A DNA stretch of 39,800 bases, taken from Solimonas sp. Lineage in GTDB: Bacteria; Pseudomonadota; Gammaproteobacteria; Nevskiales; Nevskiaceae. The DNA lies in the NCBI GenBank assembly GCA_030149365.1, contig JASBRP010000038.1:1-39800 (forward strand). The letters are read 5' to 3'. The notes under the pieces are model-generated. The model was not told the origin of the DNA and ran no database searches. It saw nothing but the letters and a program-made list of their open reading frames with translations. The position numbers were made by a program, and so were the translations under genes. Shown in pieces: positions 9,189 through 17,570 of this stretch; position 1 is the first letter of the stretch; every line of letters starts with the position of its first letter.

Positions 9189-9209
9189 ATGCAGTTATGC
9201 ATAGTAATG
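9189..9209. promoter_or_regulatory. Second copy of the 21-base motif, in the leader of the luxR-type gene
   Basis: This stretch again starts ATGCAGTTATG and ends GTAATG, with 19 of 21 bases matching the 4531-4551 copy. It lies 26-46 bases upstream of the luxR-type start, but in the opposite orientation relative to its gene when compared with the purU copy. Orientation independence points to a protein-binding site rather than a core promoter. The LuxR-type protein itself is the obvious candidate binder. Confidence 0.55.
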
Positions 9210-9254
9210 GATGACGACGGAGGGCGGCAGCACCGATAGTCGGCCCGGCCGGCC

Positions 9255-10493
9255 CTACAGGCGGTTACGCACGAATTCGCCGCCCTTCATGATCACGCTG
9301 AAGTGCTCGTCCGGCTGGGCCATGACGTGGATGTCCTTGAGCGGGTTGCGATCGATGGCGATGATGTCGGCGTAGGCGCCGGGCTCGAGGCTGCCGACCA
9401 TGCCGCTCTTCTGCATGATCTCGGCATTTATGCTGGTGGCCGAGCGCAGCAGTTCGATCGGCGTGAAGATGTCGGAGCGGAAGCTGAACTCCTGGTTCTG
9501 CATCGGATGGAAGCGCTCCTCGAACAGATCGGTGCCCATGCCGACGCGCGCGCCCGCGCGCTTCAGGTATTCCATCGACTGGTAGGCCGCCGCATGCGCC
9601 ACCTTGATCTTCTCCAGGCTTTCGCCGAACACGCCCAGCTCGGGGCCGTGGCGCATGATTTGCTCCTGCACGGCGATGGTCGGCACGGCATAGGTCTTGC
9701 CGTCGGCCGCCGCGATCAGTTGCGCGGTCTCCTCGGTGATGATGGTGCAATGGTCGATGGAGCGGATGCCGGTCTGCAGGCAGCGGCGCGCGCCGTCGTC
9801 GGTATGGCAGTGCGCCACCACGTACTTGCGGCGCGTGCTGGCCTCGTAGACCGCGGCCAGGATCTCCTCGTTGGTGTACTGCGGCATCCAGATCGGGTCG
9901 GTGGGCGAGGCGACGCCACCGGAGATGAACAGCTTGATGTGGTCGGCGCCCTTGCGCAGCTCGTTGCGGCAGAACTTGCGCACGTTCTCGACACCGTCCA
10001 CAACCTCGGCGAAGGTGCTGTTGGCAGCGCAGCCGCAGGGGCTGTCGTGATGGTGCGCGGGGCGCATGTCGCCATGGCCGCCGGTCTGCGACAGGGCCTT
10101 GCCGCCGTAGTAGAGGCGCGGGCCTTCCATCAGCCCCTGGCTGATGGCCAGGTGCAGGCCGATCTCGCCGCCAGCCGGATCGCGTACCGTGGTATAGCCG
10201 CGATGCAGGGTGCCCTTGAGCAGGCGCGCGGCGTACGCGACCTTGAGCGGCAGCGTCATGTTGTCGATCAGGCTCATGTTGAGCGAGATGCCGTAGACGT
10301 GGAAATGCAGGTCCAGCAGTCCCGGCATGACGAAGCGGCCGCCCATGTCAATGACGTCGGCACCGGCGATGCTCACGTCGCCAGTGGCGACTTCGCGGAT
10401 GCGGTCGTTCTCGATGACGATGCTGCCGCCTTCGATCAGCGCTTCGTTGCGGCCGTCGAAGACCAGGCCGTTCCTGAGGATCTTGATGCTCAT
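9255..10493 (-). CDS. Metal-dependent amidohydrolase, imidazolonepropionase / Xaa-Pro dipeptidase-like
   Basis: This is a 412-residue TIM-barrel hydrolase. H63 and H65 (DLHFHVYG) are the first metal ligands; KGADHIKLFISGG contains the probable carboxylated lysine region; AHCHTDD, SIDHC and GMGTDLF supply the later histidines and the catalytic aspartate. Family members of this type have been shown to hydrolyse Xaa-Pro or Xaa-Arg/Lys dipeptides, or N-acyl amino acids. The start at 10493 is chosen because GGAG lies 8 bases upstream; the frame extends six codons further to 10511 without a ribosome site. It has no signal peptide. It follows the DPP-IV-like gene by 64 bases and probably finishes off dipeptides released by the neighbouring peptidases. 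Confidence 0.85.
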   Translation of the reverse strand: MSIKILRNGLVFDGRNEALIEGGSIVIENDRIREVATGDVSIAGADVIDMGGRFVMPGLLDLHFHVYGISLNMSLIDNMTLPLKVAYAARLLKGTLHRGYTTVRDPAGGEIGLHLAISQGLMEGPRLYYGGKALSQTGGHGDMRPAHHHDSPCGCAANSTFAEVVDGVENVRKFCRNELRKGADHIKLFISGGVASPTDPIWMPQYTNEEILAAVYEASTRRKYVVAHCHTDDGARRCLQTGIRSIDHCTIITEETAQLIAAADGKTYAVPTIAVQEQIMRHGPELGVFGESLEKIKVAHAAAYQSMEYLKRAGARVGMGTDLFEERFHPMQNQEFSFRSDIFTPIELLRSATSINAEIMQKSGMVGSLEPGAYADIIAIDRNPLKDIHVMAQPDEHFSVIMKGGEFVRNRL

Positions 10494-10507
10494 GTGGATT
10501 CTCCGGT

Positions 10508-10526
10508 GCAACGCCTGCGGCGTTGC
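10508..10526 (-). other. Intercistronic hairpin before amidohydrolase gene
   Basis: GCAACGCC and GGCGTTGC form a perfect 8-base stem with a 3-base loop, placed between the S9 peptidase stop and the ribosome site of the amidohydrolase gene. No T tract follows, so it is more likely an RNA-stability or processing hairpin than a terminator. Confidence 0.4.
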
Positions 10527-10557
10527 GGCAGGGTGAACGGATACAGGGGCGGGCGGC

Positions 10558-12930
10558 TCACCACGCGGTCTCGCGATCCGACGGTTCGGGCGCCTGCGGC
10601 GCCAGGCTGAACTTGAACCGGCGCGGCGGTGCCTTGTTCAGCAGGTGCTGGCAGAAATGATCCATCGCCCGGCGCAGCGTATGGCGCGTGCGTCCCAGGG
10701 TGTAGTGGTTGCGGTTGGGCAGCACCATCAGCTCCATGGGCACGTCGGCCTCCAGGGCGGCGTCGTAGAGCTGCAGGATCGGGCCCAGCGGGCAGTTCTC
10801 GTCCAGCTCTCCCGCCACGACCAGCAACTGGCCTTTGAGGCGATGCACTTGCAAGGTCGCGTCCATCGACTCGTAGTTGGAGGGACGCGCGGTGGCGGTC
10901 GGCCGCTCGCCGCGGCCGTTGCCGTAGTCCGGCACGCCCTGCCAGCCGGTCCAGTGGTAGTCGGGATACATGCTGTGCACCGAGACGAACGGTGCGGCGG
11001 CGATACCCACGGTGAAGACCTCCGGGAACTCCAGCATGGCGCGGATCGTGGCGTAGCCGCCGTAGGAGCCACCCTGGATGCCGACGCGCCGGGTGTCGAT
11101 CCAGGGGTGACGCTCACCGAGCTGCTGGATCGCCGCGACATAGTCGTCCATGCCGATCAGGTTGAGCTTGCCTTGCCCGGCGGTGGCGAAGGCGCGGCTG
11201 CGGCCGGTGGTGCCGCGGGCGTCGAGGGCGATCACGGCGCAGCCAAGCGCGGCGTAGGCGGCCGGCGGTATCCACACGCCGGGGCTGGCGGACGCCGCCA
11301 GGTAGGTGCGCGGGCAGGCGGCCATCAGCGGGCTGGCGTACTGCGCGACCATCACCGGCGCCTTGCCGTCGGCAGGCAGGACCGGTGGCCGGTACAGCAG
11401 GCCGTGGATTTCGGTCTTGCCGTCAGCGGCGAGGGTGACGAACTCCTCGGGTGGCACGTAGCCGGCGGCGAGCAACGCGGAGACATCGGTCTGCTCGATC
11501 AACTGCTCGCTGCCATCCGCCAGGCGTACCGCCACGGTCTGTGGCGCAACCGAGACGGTGGAGCGCGTATAGACCAGGAACTCACCGCTGGGCGACAGCT
11601 GCCGGACGAACTCGGTGGTCTTGGAGATCGCGGTCAGGCCGGGATTGATGTCGGCATCCAGGCCGGCCGGCGTGATGCGGCGCAGGCCGCTGCCGTCCGC
11701 GTTGATCGCGTACAGTGAGCGCAGGTAGGGGTTGCCGCCCTCGCGCCCGCAGCCGGTGAACAGGATGCGCCCACTGCGGGCATCCACGTCGATCAGGTCG
11801 CGCACCAGCCACTCGCCTTGCGTGACCGCGTTCAGCAACTGGCCGGTCTTGCCGTCATAGCGGTACAGGTGGCCCCAGCCCGAGCGATGGCTGTACCAGA
11901 TCACCTGCTCCATGTCGCCGATGACCTCGACGGCGACCTGGCTGTAGGAAGTGGTGTTGAGCTCGACGCGGGGCTCGTCCTTTTCCGAGACGACGATGCG
12001 TGAGGCGCCGCTGGCGAGGTCGATGTCCAGCAGGTAGGCGGCCTTCTGGTGCTCGCCGAACATCACGGCCCAGGCGCGGCGGCAGTCGGGGCTCCACATC
12101 CAGCGGCGGACGGCTTCCCAGTCCTGGTGCAGGTGCAGCTGGTCCTCCGGCAACTGCAGCGGTACCAGTTGGCGCGTGGCCAGGTCCAGGCACAGCCAGC
12201 GGATGGTCGGCGGTGCCTCCCCGGTCAGCGGCAGGCGCGGCAGGTGGACCTTGGGCCGGAAGCTGCCGTCCTGCGGCGAGCTTTCCAGCATGGGATAAGG
12301 CGCGACGTGGCGCTGGTCGATGCGCCAGACGATCAGCTTGCTGCTGTCTGGAGCCCAGACGATGCCGGCGGGGCAGCCGTTTGCGGCCACGCGGCTGCGC
12401 GGCACGTGCCCCGCCTTGAAGTTGCCGTGGTAGATGGCATAGCCGTCGTCCGGCGAGCCATCGGTGGTGATCTGCTGCGGTTCGCCACCGTTCTCGGCCA
12501 GCCACAGGTTGCCCTCGTGCTGGCTCAGCGCCCACTTTCCATCCGGCGAGCGCGAGGGGCCGTGCGTGGATTCGACTTCGCCGATCGCGCTCAGCTGCTC
12601 GCCGGCATAGCGATAGCGGGTCTTTTCGTGCGAGAGCTCGACGGCATCCGGGGTGATGCGGGTGACCGTGATCGGCAGCTTCGAGGACTCGGCGGCATGG
12701 CCAAGCGCCCGCAGGGCATCCGCCAGGTGCTGGTGGTCGAAGGCCGGACGGCGCGTGCCGGTGGCGGCGTCGACGAGCAGCCATTGGTGCCCTTGCGCGT
12801 CCGAGCGCTGGTACCAGCACTGGTCGGTCTGTCCCACCCATCGCAGCGTCGGTGAGAGGTTGTGCAGCTTGGGCAGGAAGACCGAGGGCAGCAGTTTCTC
12901 GGCGGCGGCGTAGCGGTCCTGCATTCTCAT
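10558..12930 (-). CDS. S9 family serine peptidase, DPP-IV-like
   Basis: This is a 790-residue enzyme with an N-terminal beta-propeller of the DPP-IV type (about residues 100-530, repeated WSP/SPDGKW blades) and a C-terminal alpha/beta-hydrolase. The catalytic triad reads S622 in GGSYGGY, D710 in GELDENCP and H742 in PNRNHYTLG. The family removes dipeptides after proline or alanine at the N-terminus of peptides. No signal peptide is visible, so it should act in the cytoplasm. The ATG at 12930 overlaps the transporter stop (ATGA). The same reading frame stays open to 14406, but that upstream part is only a shadow across the transporter gene. It is probably cotranscribed with the transporter and the amidohydrolase. 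Confidence 0.92.
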   Translation of the reverse strand: MRMQDRYAAAEKLLPSVFLPKLHNLSPTLRWVGQTDQCWYQRSDAQGHQWLLVDAATGTRRPAFDHQHLADALRALGHAAESSKLPITVTRITPDAVELSHEKTRYRYAGEQLSAIGEVESTHGPSRSPDGKWALSQHEGNLWLAENGGEPQQITTDGSPDDGYAIYHGNFKAGHVPRSRVAANGCPAGIVWAPDSSKLIVWRIDQRHVAPYPMLESSPQDGSFRPKVHLPRLPLTGEAPPTIRWLCLDLATRQLVPLQLPEDQLHLHQDWEAVRRWMWSPDCRRAWAVMFGEHQKAAYLLDIDLASGASRIVVSEKDEPRVELNTTSYSQVAVEVIGDMEQVIWYSHRSGWGHLYRYDGKTGQLLNAVTQGEWLVRDLIDVDARSGRILFTGCGREGGNPYLRSLYAINADGSGLRRITPAGLDADINPGLTAISKTTEFVRQLSPSGEFLVYTRSTVSVAPQTVAVRLADGSEQLIEQTDVSALLAAGYVPPEEFVTLAADGKTEIHGLLYRPPVLPADGKAPVMVAQYASPLMAACPRTYLAASASPGVWIPPAAYAALGCAVIALDARGTTGRSRAFATAGQGKLNLIGMDDYVAAIQQLGERHPWIDTRRVGIQGGSYGGYATIRAMLEFPEVFTVGIAAAPFVSVHSMYPDYHWTGWQGVPDYGNGRGERPTATARPSNYESMDATLQVHRLKGQLLVVAGELDENCPLGPILQLYDAALEADVPMELMVLPNRNHYTLGRTRHTLRRAMDHFCQHLLNKAPPRRFKFSLAPQAPEPSDRETAW

Positions 12931-14348
12931 GAATGCTCTCCTGATTTGGCGGCGGCGAGTTGCAGGGCGGCACGGTCGCGTTCCGCCAGGGCGGCCTGGA
13001 TTTCCGCCACTCGTGCCCGTGTCAGCGGGTAGTTCCAGATGATCAGGGCTCCGCCGATCAGGCCGGCTGCCGGGGCGATGGCCATGGCGAGCTTCAGGCC
13101 CACGACGCCGCTGGCGGTCTGCGCGGTGGCAGTGGCGTCGAAGCCGAAGGCCCCGACCAGGGCGACGCCGGCGGCGGCCGACACGCCCTGCAGGGACTTC
13201 TGCAGGAAGGCGAACAGCGAGCCATAGAGGCCTCCGTGATCCTCGCCGGTGTGCAGCTTGCCGTAGTCCACGATATCGGCGGACATGGTGTAGACGACGA
13301 CTGTGCCAACCAGGGCCAGGATGATCAGCGGATAGAGGAGGAAGCACATCACCAGCGCCGAGGGGCCTGGGGTGAGCAACGCGAAGCCGATGCAGGCCAC
13401 GCCGCCCACCGCCAGGCCGCTGGCCCAGACGCGGTGACGCTCGTAGCGTGCGGACAGGAAGGTCCAGAACGGGATGCCGACGAAACTCAGCAGCATGGAC
13501 ACGATCATGATGGCCGGGAATTCCTTGCTCAGGCCCAGGTAGGTGTCCATGTAGAAGTAGGCGACACCGCCGCACATGCCCGCAAGAAGGTTCACCGGCA
13601 GGAAGGCGGCGAACAGGCGCAGCAGGGGCGGGTTGTCGCGCACCGCCGCGATGATCTCCCTGATACCGTGGCGCGGCTGCACCGGCGGCGGTACGTAGTC
13701 GCCACTGGGGACGCGCAGGATCAGCAGGGTGGTGGCCAGCGGCAAGGCCAGCACGCAGATCACGGCGGCGACGCCCAGGCTGCGGAAGTCGAGCTCGGTG
13801 CTGTCGGAATAGCCGAGCTTCACCGCGATGAAAGGCGTGGCGAAGAACAGCAGGTTGCCCGCCATCTGCGACATCGCGCGCCAGGCCTGTACGCGGGCGC
13901 GCTGCCCATAGTCCGGGGACAGGCCGTAGCTCCAGGCCTGCAGCGGAATCTCGATGGTCTTCCAGCCCAGGTACAGCACCGCGGTCCAGAAACCGAAGTA
14001 GATCACGGTGACGTCCTCCGGCGGACGTAGCAGGAACCACGTGCCGGCCATCGACAGCAGGGTGCCGGCGATGGTCCAGCTGCGGCGCGTGCCGCTGCGC
14101 GCGTAGCTGCGGTCCGACAGGTGGCCGATCAGCGGATAGGTGATCGCATCGAACATCTTGGTGATCAGCATCGCCAGCGCCAGCGCGGTGAGGGACAGGC
14201 CGGCGTGCTTGGCGTAGATCGCCTGGATCTGGCCTTCCGGCCCGTGCATGACGCCCAGGATCAGCGTCGGCAGGGTGAAGGCGATGAGGAGGTCGCGCCG
14301 CAGGGGTGCCGACGTGCTGGTAGGGGTTTGTTGCACCGCGAAATTCAC
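12927..14348 (-). CDS. MFS transporter of the GPH (MelB-like) cation symporter family
   Basis: This is a protein of about 473 residues with 12 predicted membrane segments. It shows MelB-type landmarks: DAITYPLIGHLSDRSYARSGTRR near the N-terminus and SADIVDYGKLHTGEDHGGLYGS in the second half. The start is uncertain. I use the GTG at 14348, which leaves room for a leader from the TATAAT at 14384-14389 and has GGGCGG nearby; a TTG at 14366 in the same frame would add six residues. GPH carriers are known for sugars and glycosides, so a member paired with three peptidases and a TonB receptor is unusual. Here it is probably the inner-membrane step for the imported compound. It is the first gene of the leftward operon. 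Confidence 0.88.
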   Translation of the reverse strand: MNFAVQQTPTSTSAPLRRDLLIAFTLPTLILGVMHGPEGQIQAIYAKHAGLSLTALALAMLITKMFDAITYPLIGHLSDRSYARSGTRRSWTIAGTLLSMAGTWFLLRPPEDVTVIYFGFWTAVLYLGWKTIEIPLQAWSYGLSPDYGQRARVQAWRAMSQMAGNLLFFATPFIAVKLGYSDSTELDFRSLGVAAVICVLALPLATTLLILRVPSGDYVPPPVQPRHGIREIIAAVRDNPPLLRLFAAFLPVNLLAGMCGGVAYFYMDTYLGLSKEFPAIMIVSMLLSFVGIPFWTFLSARYERHRVWASGLAVGGVACIGFALLTPGPSALVMCFLLYPLIILALVGTVVVYTMSADIVDYGKLHTGEDHGGLYGSLFAFLQKSLQGVSAAAGVALVGAFGFDATATAQTASGVVGLKLAMAIAPAAGLIGGALIIWNYPLTRARVAEIQAALAERDRAALQLAAAKSGEHS

Positions 14349-14378
14349 AGTAGCCCGCCCATTCAAGGATTATGCGTC

Positions 14379-14407
14379 TTGCCATTATACATACGTGTAT
14401 GTACATT
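14379..14407. promoter_or_regulatory. Overlapping divergent promoters with TetR-type operator
   Basis: The perfect palindrome TACATAC-GT-GTATGTA covers 14388-14403. Rightward promoter: TTGCCA (14379-14384), 17-base spacer, TACATT (14402-14407). Leftward promoter: a consensus TATAAT on the minus strand at 14384-14389; its -35 is less clear (TTGATG with a long spacer). The palindrome overlaps the spacer and -10 of the rightward promoter and abuts the leftward -10, so a dimer bound here would block both. The TetR encoded at 14488 is the expected ligand-released repressor. Confidence 0.7.
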
Positions 14408-14487
14408 ACATCAAATATACGACCACCCTGGAAAGAAAATCGTCCAGGGTTGGAAGGAATCTTGTGAAATGCTGGGGAGCGACATCA

Positions 14488-15144
14488 ATGGTTAGTCCGC
14501 GGGCAGTGGCTCATGAAGCAGGGCAGCGCAACCCCCGCGGGCGGCCGCGCAAGTACTCCGACGAGTTGCTGGTGGAGGCGGCGCTGCGGGTGATGGACCG
14601 CGAGGGCTATGCCGCCCTGACCATCCGCTCCTTGGCGGCCGAGCTGGGGACCAGTCATACCACGCTCTACAACTACATCGGCTCCATCGAGGAGATTGAG
14701 GACAAGGCCGTTCACAGGTTGACGGACCAATTACCCATGCCGAAGGCCGTGTCCGTCCCGCAGTTGCGCGTGGAACTGATTGCGTTCCTGGTCGCGTCAC
14801 GCCGCCTGATGCTGCAGCACCCCGGGGTGCTGCTGTCCCGGCCCGATTCCGCGGCGACGCGGACCTTCCTGCAGGTCGGCGACCGATGGCAGGAGGTGCT
14901 GCTGGCCTACGCCCCTGACCGCAAGACCGTGCACCTGGCGATGGGCGCCCTGCTGTCCACGGTGCTGCTGGCCGTGGAAGGCGAGCGCCGGCTGGGAGCG
15001 GAGTATGAAAAACGGCCGCGCAGCATCCCCGGGAGACCTGCCCGCGACCCCGTCGAGCAGTACGACTTCGAGCAGTACCTCGACGCCATGGTCGATCTGG
15101 TCCTGCCGGGTTTGACCGCCGCCAAGCACGGGGAAAAAAGCTGA
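14488..15144 (+). CDS. TetR family transcriptional regulator of the peptide-uptake locus
   Basis: This is a 218-residue regulator. An AT-hook-like GRPRKYS lies at residues about 18-24, then the TetR helix-turn-helix at about 25-75 (LTIRSLAAELGTSHTTLYNYIGS). The C-terminal domain (LMLQHPGVLL, ALLSTVLLAVEGERRL) resembles TetR_C folds that bind hydrophobic ligands. The ATG at 14488 is chosen for the GGGGAG eight bases upstream; the open frame continues to 14248 only as non-coding extension. The stop overlaps the TonB-receptor start (TGATG), so regulator and receptor are coupled in one operon. It most likely represses both divergent operons through the 14388-14403 palindrome. Confidence 0.92.
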   Translation: MVSPRAVAHEAGQRNPRGRPRKYSDELLVEAALRVMDREGYAALTIRSLAAELGTSHTTLYNYIGSIEEIEDKAVHRLTDQLPMPKAVSVPQLRVELIAFLVASRRLMLQHPGVLLSRPDSAATRTFLQVGDRWQEVLLAYAPDRKTVHLAMGALLSTVLLAVEGERRLGAEYEKRPRSIPGRPARDPVEQYDFEQYLDAMVDLVLPGLTAAKHGEKS

Positions 15145-17552
15145 TGGGCGCTCGCAAGGTTTCGAGGACTGCGCGGGTTCTCTGCGCAACATGGGTGATG
15201 GCGGTGTGCCCGGCATGGGCGCAGCAGGCGCCTCCGGAAGACGTCGACTTCCTGGATGCACTGATCGCGGAGCAGGACGGCTCATCGGCCGTCACGCCGG
15301 CGCAACAGCCGGAGACGCAACAGCCGCCAGCGGATCTGGAGGTCATCCCGGTGAAACCCGGGGAGTCGGAGCCGCTGCCGACGATGGCGGAAGCCCGGCG
15401 CGCACCGCAGGTCGAGGAAATCGTGGTCACCGCCACCAAGCGCGCCGAACCGTTGCGCGAAATTCCGGCGACCATTGCGGTGCTGACCGGCGAGGACCTG
15501 GAACGCGAGGGCATACAGAACATCGAGCAGATCGTGACGATGGTGCCCGGCGTCAATCTCAGCGACGAGGGAACGGGTGGTGCGCCCAAGCGCGTCACCA
15601 TTCGCGGTGTCTCCTCCGGCACCAACACCAACCTGTCCGTGGGCACCCTGATCGGCGACATCCCGTTCTCGGACCCCTTTTCGCCAAAGGTGCAGCTCGA
15701 CCCGAATCCCTTCGACATGGCGACGGTGGAGGTGCTCAAGGGCCCGCAAGGCACGCTGTTCGGTGGCACCGGTCTCAACGGCATGATCCGCTACGTGCCC
15801 GAGGCCCCGCGTCTGGACGAGGTACAGGTCAAATACTACGGCCAGCTCACCTCGTACCCGGGCAACGGCGGCAGCGGCTGGAACTATGGTGCGATGTTCA
15901 ACGCCCCCTTCGCCGACAACCAGGCCGCGATACGGCTGGTGGGGTTCAAGCGCGATTCGCCGGGCTACGTGGACGACACGAAGAACGACCGGCATGACAT
16001 CAATACCGCTTCGCAATACGGGCTGCGCGGCATTCTGGCCTGGCAACCCGACGACCGCTGGAAAATCTCGTTGCTGGGCGCCACCCAGCGTACCGAGGAG
16101 AACGACATCGCCTATGCCGACAACTATGACGGCCGGCTGGCGCACGGGGACTCGCCGCGGCCCAGCCCCAGCAAGTCTGCCTACAACCTCGCCAACCTTT
16201 CCGTCGAGCGAAGCTTTGATTGGGGCGAGGTGATTTCGCAGACCTCGTACGTCGAGAAGCAGTTCGAAATCTTCCTGGAAGCATCGCGGGCGCTGGGTGG
16301 ACTGCTGCCGCTGCTGGCGGGTGCCACCGACAACCACAGCGAGGGCATCACGCAGGAGCTGCGCTTGGTGTCGGCACCAGGGGACGGGCCCTGGAAGTGG
16401 CTCCTGGGCGCGTTTTACTACGACATGCAGCTTTACGACTGCTCGGAGATAGGGGCGCTTCAAGGCCTGCCCACGCTGCCGCCCTTGCCCTTGCTCAGTG
16501 GCGTGCTAGCCACTCCTTGCCCGGGCAATGCCAGCAAGATCGCCGGCATGCTGGACATCGGCCAGCTTCGCGGTGAAGTCGATCTGGAGGAGCACGCGCT
16601 GTTTGGCGAGTTGACTCGCGCATTGGGCGACCGCTGGGAGGTCACGCTGGGCGCCCGTGCATATCGCATCCGGACCGGCGGAACGATCAACTTTTCGGGT
16701 CTGCTCTATGCCTCTCAAAACCAGCTCAGGGCGGGCCAGAAGCCGGCCGACTCCAGCGAGGACGGCATCAGCCCCAAGGCTTCGATCGCCTTCCAGGCCA
16801 CCGACAACCTCCGGCTCTACTTCACTGCCTCGCGCGGCTTCCGTTTCGGAGGCCCCCAATTGGCAGCGTCTTCGCCCACGACCGATGTGCCCGAGACCTA
16901 CAAGTCCGATTCGCTTTGGAACTACGAACTGGGCCTGCGTAGCGATTGGCTGGACCGATCACTGCGAATCGATGCCTCCGTATATCGCATCGATTGGAAG
17001 GATCCGCAGGTCTACCAGATCTCCGCCGATGGCCTGACCGGCTTCATCGACAACGTTGGCGGCGCGAGAGGGCACGGCGTCGAGCTGTCGCTGAGCTATC
17101 TACCGTCCTTCCTGGAGGGGCTGTCCCTCAATGCCACCGCGGCGTGGGGGCGCACCGTGACAACCGAGGAGTTCAAGGCGGCGAATGACGATCCGGTAGC
17201 TGTCGGTTCGCCTTGGCCGATGTCGCCGCGCTGGCAGACCTCTACCACCCTGGCCTATGCGCAGCCGGTTGCGTCCTGGCAGTTGGGCGCTTCGCTGCGC
17301 CACAACTACCTGGGCCAGGCTTGCAACACCATCTTGTGCACGGCGCAGGTCTTCGGTTACCGCACGCTGGACCTGAACCTGTTCGCTACCCCAGCGAGCG
17401 GGAGTTACTGGCCGCAGCTGAGCCTGACTCTGGCCAATCTCACGGACGAGCGGGGCTACGGGAACATCACCACCAATCCCTTGCCAGCACGTGACACCGT
17501 GACCTACATCGCGCCGCGCACGCTGGTGTTGCGCCTGAGCGGCAATTTCTAG
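15144..17552 (+). CDS. TonB-dependent outer-membrane receptor
   Basis: This is an 802-residue protein. The signal peptide is about residues 1-26 (cleavage after PAWA). A 60-residue Pro/Gln/Glu-rich linker follows, then a TonB box EEIVVTATKR near residues 90-99, a plug domain (IPATIAVLTGEDL and on to VEVLKGPQGTLFGGTG), and a 22-strand barrel ending in the typical C-terminal phenylalanine (LRLSGNF). No STN signalling domain is seen, so it imports rather than signals to an anti-sigma factor. It overlaps tetR by one base and precedes two S9 peptidases by 18 bases. Import of a peptide-like ligand is inferred from these partners. Siderophore uptake is the main alternative, but no iron genes are nearby. 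Confidence 0.95.
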   Translation: MGARKVSRTARVLCATWVMAVCPAWAQQAPPEDVDFLDALIAEQDGSSAVTPAQQPETQQPPADLEVIPVKPGESEPLPTMAEARRAPQVEEIVVTATKRAEPLREIPATIAVLTGEDLEREGIQNIEQIVTMVPGVNLSDEGTGGAPKRVTIRGVSSGTNTNLSVGTLIGDIPFSDPFSPKVQLDPNPFDMATVEVLKGPQGTLFGGTGLNGMIRYVPEAPRLDEVQVKYYGQLTSYPGNGGSGWNYGAMFNAPFADNQAAIRLVGFKRDSPGYVDDTKNDRHDINTASQYGLRGILAWQPDDRWKISLLGATQRTEENDIAYADNYDGRLAHGDSPRPSPSKSAYNLANLSVERSFDWGEVISQTSYVEKQFEIFLEASRALGGLLPLLAGATDNHSEGITQELRLVSAPGDGPWKWLLGAFYYDMQLYDCSEIGALQGLPTLPPLPLLSGVLATPCPGNASKIAGMLDIGQLRGEVDLEEHALFGELTRALGDRWEVTLGARAYRIRTGGTINFSGLLYASQNQLRAGQKPADSSEDGISPKASIAFQATDNLRLYFTASRGFRFGGPQLAASSPTTDVPETYKSDSLWNYELGLRSDWLDRSLRIDASVYRIDWKDPQVYQISADGLTGFIDNVGGARGHGVELSLSYLPSFLEGLSLNATAAWGRTVTTEEFKAANDDPVAVGSPWPMSPRWQTSTTLAYAQPVASWQLGASLRHNYLGQACNTILCTAQVFGYRTLDLNLFATPASGSYWPQLSLTLANLTDERGYGNITTNPLPARDTVTYIAPRTLVLRLSGNF

Positions 17553-17570
17553 ACGACAACCCTCCATTCC

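Noticed and set aside
12931..14406. Upstream extension of the S9 peptidase frame to a 1282-residue product
   Set aside because: It runs across the transporter gene in another frame, with Arg/Pro-rich shadow composition. The ATG at 12930 overlaps the transporter stop and begins the real protein.
4531..14407. Same regulator binding the 21-base motif and the TetR palindrome at 14388
   Set aside because: They share only short pieces (CATTA and ATACATA), which is too little to claim one binding specificity.
14248..14487. N-terminal extension of the TetR frame
   Set aside because: It would cross the operator/promoter region; the ATG at 14488 has a good ribosome site.
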